From Clostridia bacterium (lineage in GTDB: Bacteria; Bacillota; Clostridia; Saccharofermentanales; Saccharofermentanaceae), in assembly GCA_017881645.1 (NCBI GenBank), contig JADGQQ010000073.1, forward strand, positions 1 to 7,267: a stretch of DNA of 7,267 nucleotides. The letters are read 5' to 3'. The notes below the pieces were generated by a model, which was not told where the DNA came from, did no database searches, and was given only the letters and a program-made list of their open reading frames with translations. The position numbers were made by a program, and so were the translations under genes. Below, in pieces: positions 4,934-7,267 of this stretch. Every line of letters begins with the position of its first letter. Position 1 is the stretch's first letter.

Positions 4934-6454
4934 TTATAGTTTTGACAGGGTCTTATAGTGATCCTTCAGTGAAGGATACAGGGCTCGATAAAGCTGATAG
5001 TATGCATCATATTCCAGATGCCTTTTCTCAGTGGGTGAGGATTCATCACGCGTCTGCACAGCGATGGAACATGCTTCCCTGATATCGCGATATACGCCCG
5101 TACCGGCACCGGCTATCAGGGCTGCGCCTAAAGCGGGTCCTTCCTGTGAAACGATTGTGCTGACCTCACAGTTATAAATATCCGCAAGCATCTGGCGCCA
5201 AAGCGGACTGGCTCCGCCGCCGCAGGCCCGCATGATTTGGATGGGCGTATCCATTCCGGAGATAACTTCCAGACAGTCCCGAAGCGAAAATGAAACACCT
5301 TCCATGACTGCACGGATCAGATCTCTTTTCTGGTGCATGGCGGACAGTCCGAAGAAAACTCCGCGGCAGTCCGGATCAAGGTGCGGCGTTCTTTCGCCCA
5401 TCAAATATGGCAGGAACAGCAGACGGTTCGAGCCGATCGGCACTTTCGCAGCCTCTTCATCCATTAGATAATAGGGACTGACGTTCATAATCGCGGCCGA
5501 TTCCACTTCCGACTGACAAAACTGATCTCTGAACCAGGATAGGGAGAGTCCTGCGCCCTGGGTAACTCCCATGACATGCCAGCAGCCGGGTACCGCACAG
5601 CAAAAAGTGTGAACACGCCCGCCCGGATCAATATGCATTTTCGATGTATGCGCATAGACAACCCCGGATGATCCGATCGTTGTGAATGCCTGTCCATCCT
5701 GAACGACACCTGTTCCAACGGCAGCCGCCGCATTATCCCCGGCTCCGCCGACAACCGGCGTTCCTGCATGCAGGCCCGTAAGTGCTGCTGCAGATACAGA
5801 TATCTGTCCGCTTATTTCCGGCGATTCATATACAGGAGCCAGCAGGGATTTGTCGATCCCGAGCTTCCCGAGCACCTCGTCCGACCAGCAGCGGCCGCCG
5901 ATATCCAGAAGCTGCATGCCGGATGCATCGGATACTTCCGTGGCGTATTCTCCGGTCAGCATGAGACGGATATAATCTTTGGGAAGCAGGATTTTCCTGC
6001 AGCGTTCGTAATTCTCCGGCTCGTGATTCCGGACCCATAGGATTTTCGATGCGGTGAAGCCCGTCAGTGCGGGATTTGCCGTAATTTCAATCAGCCGTGC
6101 TGCTCCGATTTTGGCTGTGATCTCTTCACATTCCTGAGCGGTCCGCTGATCGCACCAAATAATTGCCGGCCGGATCACCTGATCTTGTTCATCAAGCATC
6201 ACGAGCCCGTGCATTTGTCCGGATAATCCAATGCCTCGAATCTGTTCTGCAGAAATACCGCTCTGATTCACTACGTCCTTCAGCGTATCAACAACAGCAT
6301 GCCACCAGTCCGCCGGATTCTGTTCCGCCCAGCCGTTTTGCGGCTGAGCCATCGGGTATTCGATGCGGGCATGACTTACAACCGATCCCTTTTCATCAAA
6401 GAGAACTGTTTTGGTTCCGGAAGTGCCAATATCAATGCCAATGAGGTAATTCAT
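4934..6454 (-). CDS. xylB: Xylulokinase (FGGY carbohydrate kinase)
   Basis: Phosphorylates D-xylulose with ATP to D-xylulose 5-phosphate, the entry compound for the pentose phosphate or phosphoketolase pathway; cytoplasmic. It has 506 residues, slightly longer than the roughly 480-500 usual for XylB. Visible motifs in order: the phosphate-binding loop GIDIGTSGTK (6-15), the substrate-site SGQMHGLV (78-85), IIWCDQRT (98-105), the FGGY signature GFTASKILWVRNH (132-144), the catalytic base in GGAGDN (D240), GERTPH near residue 354, and ACGGGASPLWRQMLADIY, the nucleotide-binding signature of the second domain. The SGQMHG form distinguishes xylulokinases from glycerol or ribulose kinases. The start is fixed by AAAGGAG 6 nt upstream (plus 6461-6467). 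It lies 22 bp downstream of xylA and is presumably translated from the same mRNA, which ends at the hairpin 4850-4886. No truncation or missing key residue is seen. Confidence 0.97.
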   Translation of the reverse strand: MNYLIGIDIGTSGTKTVLFDEKGSVVSHARIEYPMAQPQNGWAEQNPADWWHAVVDTLKDVVNQSGISAEQIRGIGLSGQMHGLVMLDEQDQVIRPAIIWCDQRTAQECEEITAKIGAARLIEITANPALTGFTASKILWVRNHEPENYERCRKILLPKDYIRLMLTGEYATEVSDASGMQLLDIGGRCWSDEVLGKLGIDKSLLAPVYESPEISGQISVSAAALTGLHAGTPVVGGAGDNAAAAVGTGVVQDGQAFTTIGSSGVVYAHTSKMHIDPGGRVHTFCCAVPGCWHVMGVTQGAGLSLSWFRDQFCQSEVESAAIMNVSPYYLMDEEAAKVPIGSNRLLFLPYLMGERTPHLDPDCRGVFFGLSAMHQKRDLIRAVMEGVSFSLRDCLEVISGMDTPIQIMRACGGGASPLWRQMLADIYNCEVSTIVSQEGPALGAALIAGAGTGVYRDIREACSIAVQTRDESSPTEKRHLEYDAYYQLYRALYPSLKDHYKTLSKL

Positions 6455-6476
6455 AGGTAGCTCCTTTAAAGACTAC

Positions 6477-7267
6477 TCAGCCAAAAAGAACCGTATTCAG
6501 GATGTTTTCAAGATATTCCTGCCGCCCGCTGTCAGCCGTAACGTTGCCCTTCGCAAGTGCATAAGCTTCGAGATCCGCCATCGTTGCTTTGCCGCTGATG
6601 ATGTCCGCTCCGATGCCGGTCTGATAACTTGCATAGCGATTCTTAACAAACTCATCGATCCGGCCGTCTTCCATCAGACGCACTGCCATTTTCAGTCCAA
6701 GAGCAAAAGTATCCATGCCGGCAATATATCCATAGAATATGTCCTCCGGCGTATTGGACGCACGACGTGTTTTGGCATCAAAATTCAGGCCGCCTTTGGT
6801 AAATCCGCCGGCTTTGAGGATTTCGATCATCGCCAGCGTGCTGTCATACACATTGGTCGGGAATTGATCGGTATCCCAGCCAAGCAGGAGATCTCCCTGG
6901 TTTGCATCAACCGATCCGAAAGCACCGTTCGTTCGCGCAACACAGAGCTCATGCTGGAAAGTATGCATGGCCAAAGTTGCGTGATTCGCTTCCAGATTCA
7001 GCTTGAAATCCTTGTCAAGATCGTACTTGCGAAGGAACGCGAGTACGGTGGATGCATCAAAATCATACTGGTGCTTGGTCGGTTCTTTGGGCTTGGGTTC
7101 GATATAGAAGTCACCCGCAAATCCGATGCTCCGGGCATAATCCACGGTCATCCGCATCAATCGGGCCATATTATCCTGTTCTAAAGCCATATTCGTATTA
7201 AGAAGCGTCTCATAACCTTCACGCCCGCCCCAGAAAACATAGCCTTCACCGCCAAGACGCACGGTAA
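6477..7267 (-). CDS. xylA: Xylose isomerase, C-terminal 262 residues (5' end beyond the window)
   Basis: Interconverts D-xylose and D-xylulose, the first intracellular step of xylose use; a cytoplasmic TIM-barrel metalloenzyme needing two divalent cations. The visible part begins in TVRLGGEGYVFWGGREGYET and ends NTVLFG. The reading frame is open to the right edge, so the gene is cut by the window and the GTG at 7262-7260 is an internal Val, not a start. All metal ligands are present: the Glu and Lys of YIEPKPKEP, Glu and His of LEANHATLA, Asp of VDANQGD, both Asp of GWDTDQFP, and Asp of NFDAKTRR. Their spacing matches E. coli XylA E232, K234, E268, H271, D296, D307, D309 and D339 with a constant offset of 176, so about 176 residues are missing and the full protein would be about 438 residues, a class II (long) isomerase. 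The motifs FWGGREGYETLLNT and KGGLNFDAKTRR are diagnostic. The promoter and regulatory sites lie outside the window. Confidence 0.98.
   Translation of the reverse strand, partial: TVRLGGEGYVFWGGREGYETLLNTNMALEQDNMARLMRMTVDYARSIGFAGDFYIEPKPKEPTKHQYDFDASTVLAFLRKYDLDKDFKLNLEANHATLAMHTFQHELCVARTNGAFGSVDANQGDLLLGWDTDQFPTNVYDSTLAMIEILKAGGFTKGGLNFDAKTRRASNTPEDIFYGYIAGMDTFALGLKMAVRLMEDGRIDEFVKNRYASYQTGIGADIISGKATMADLEAYALAKGNVTADSGRQEYLENILNTVLFG

Noticed and set aside
4918..4959. 13-codon plus-strand peptide frame after an AAGG site between the terminator and xylB
   Set aside because: It is very short, overlaps the 3' end of xylB, has no promoter of its own, and is within the range of chance.
6477..7262. 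Complete 261-residue isomerase-like protein starting at GTG 7262
   Set aside because: The GTG is an internal Val codon: the frame continues to the edge, and metal-ligand spacing shows about 176 N-terminal residues lie outside the window, so the gene is partial and not truncated.

Overview
The window looks like a piece of a mid-GC Bacillota (Firmicutes) chromosome. The evidence is the sigma-A-type promoters, strong AGGAGG-like ribosome binding sites, a ROK-family regulator of the XylR type, and a large protein that resembles two uncharacterised Firmicutes-restricted families. Coding regions are moderately GC-rich and the intergenic gaps are clearly AT-rich. I cannot place it to genus; a gut clostridial or Erysipelotrichia-type lineage is a guess.

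Layout from left to right. (1) Positions 1-131 may hold the 5' end of an unidentified minus-strand gene that runs off the left edge. (2) 286-2193 (minus) encodes a 635-residue soluble protein of unknown function. From memory it resembles DUF6323 at the N-terminus and DUF6179 at the C-terminus, joined by an acidic linker containing an 18-bp tandem repeat. (3) The 274-bp AT-rich gap 2194-2467 carries a minus-strand promoter for that gene, a strong plus-strand promoter for the next operon with a dyad operator over its start site, and an intrinsic terminator with its own upstream promoter-like sequence, which could form a small RNA. (4) 2468-3490 (plus) encodes a short, degenerate ROK regulator, followed 39 bp later by a 12-TM major facilitator transporter (3530-4759); these look like one operon. 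(5) A perfect 11-bp-stem terminator at 4850-4886 separates the transporter from the convergent xylAB genes. (6) xylB (xylulokinase, 4934-6454, minus) and xylA (xylose isomerase, 6477 to the right edge, minus, 5' end missing) are 22 bp apart and form one transcription unit.

The xyl part reads as a compact D-xylose catabolic locus. The MFS protein would plausibly import the sugar, XylA converts D-xylose to D-xylulose, XylB makes D-xylulose 5-phosphate for the pentose phosphate pathway, and the ROK protein would be the xylose-responsive repressor. XylA and XylB are secure. The link of the ROK protein and transporter to xylose rests on position and family only. The xylAB promoter lies outside the window, so a shared operator cannot be tested here. 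I see no phage, IS element, CRISPR array, tRNA or rRNA.
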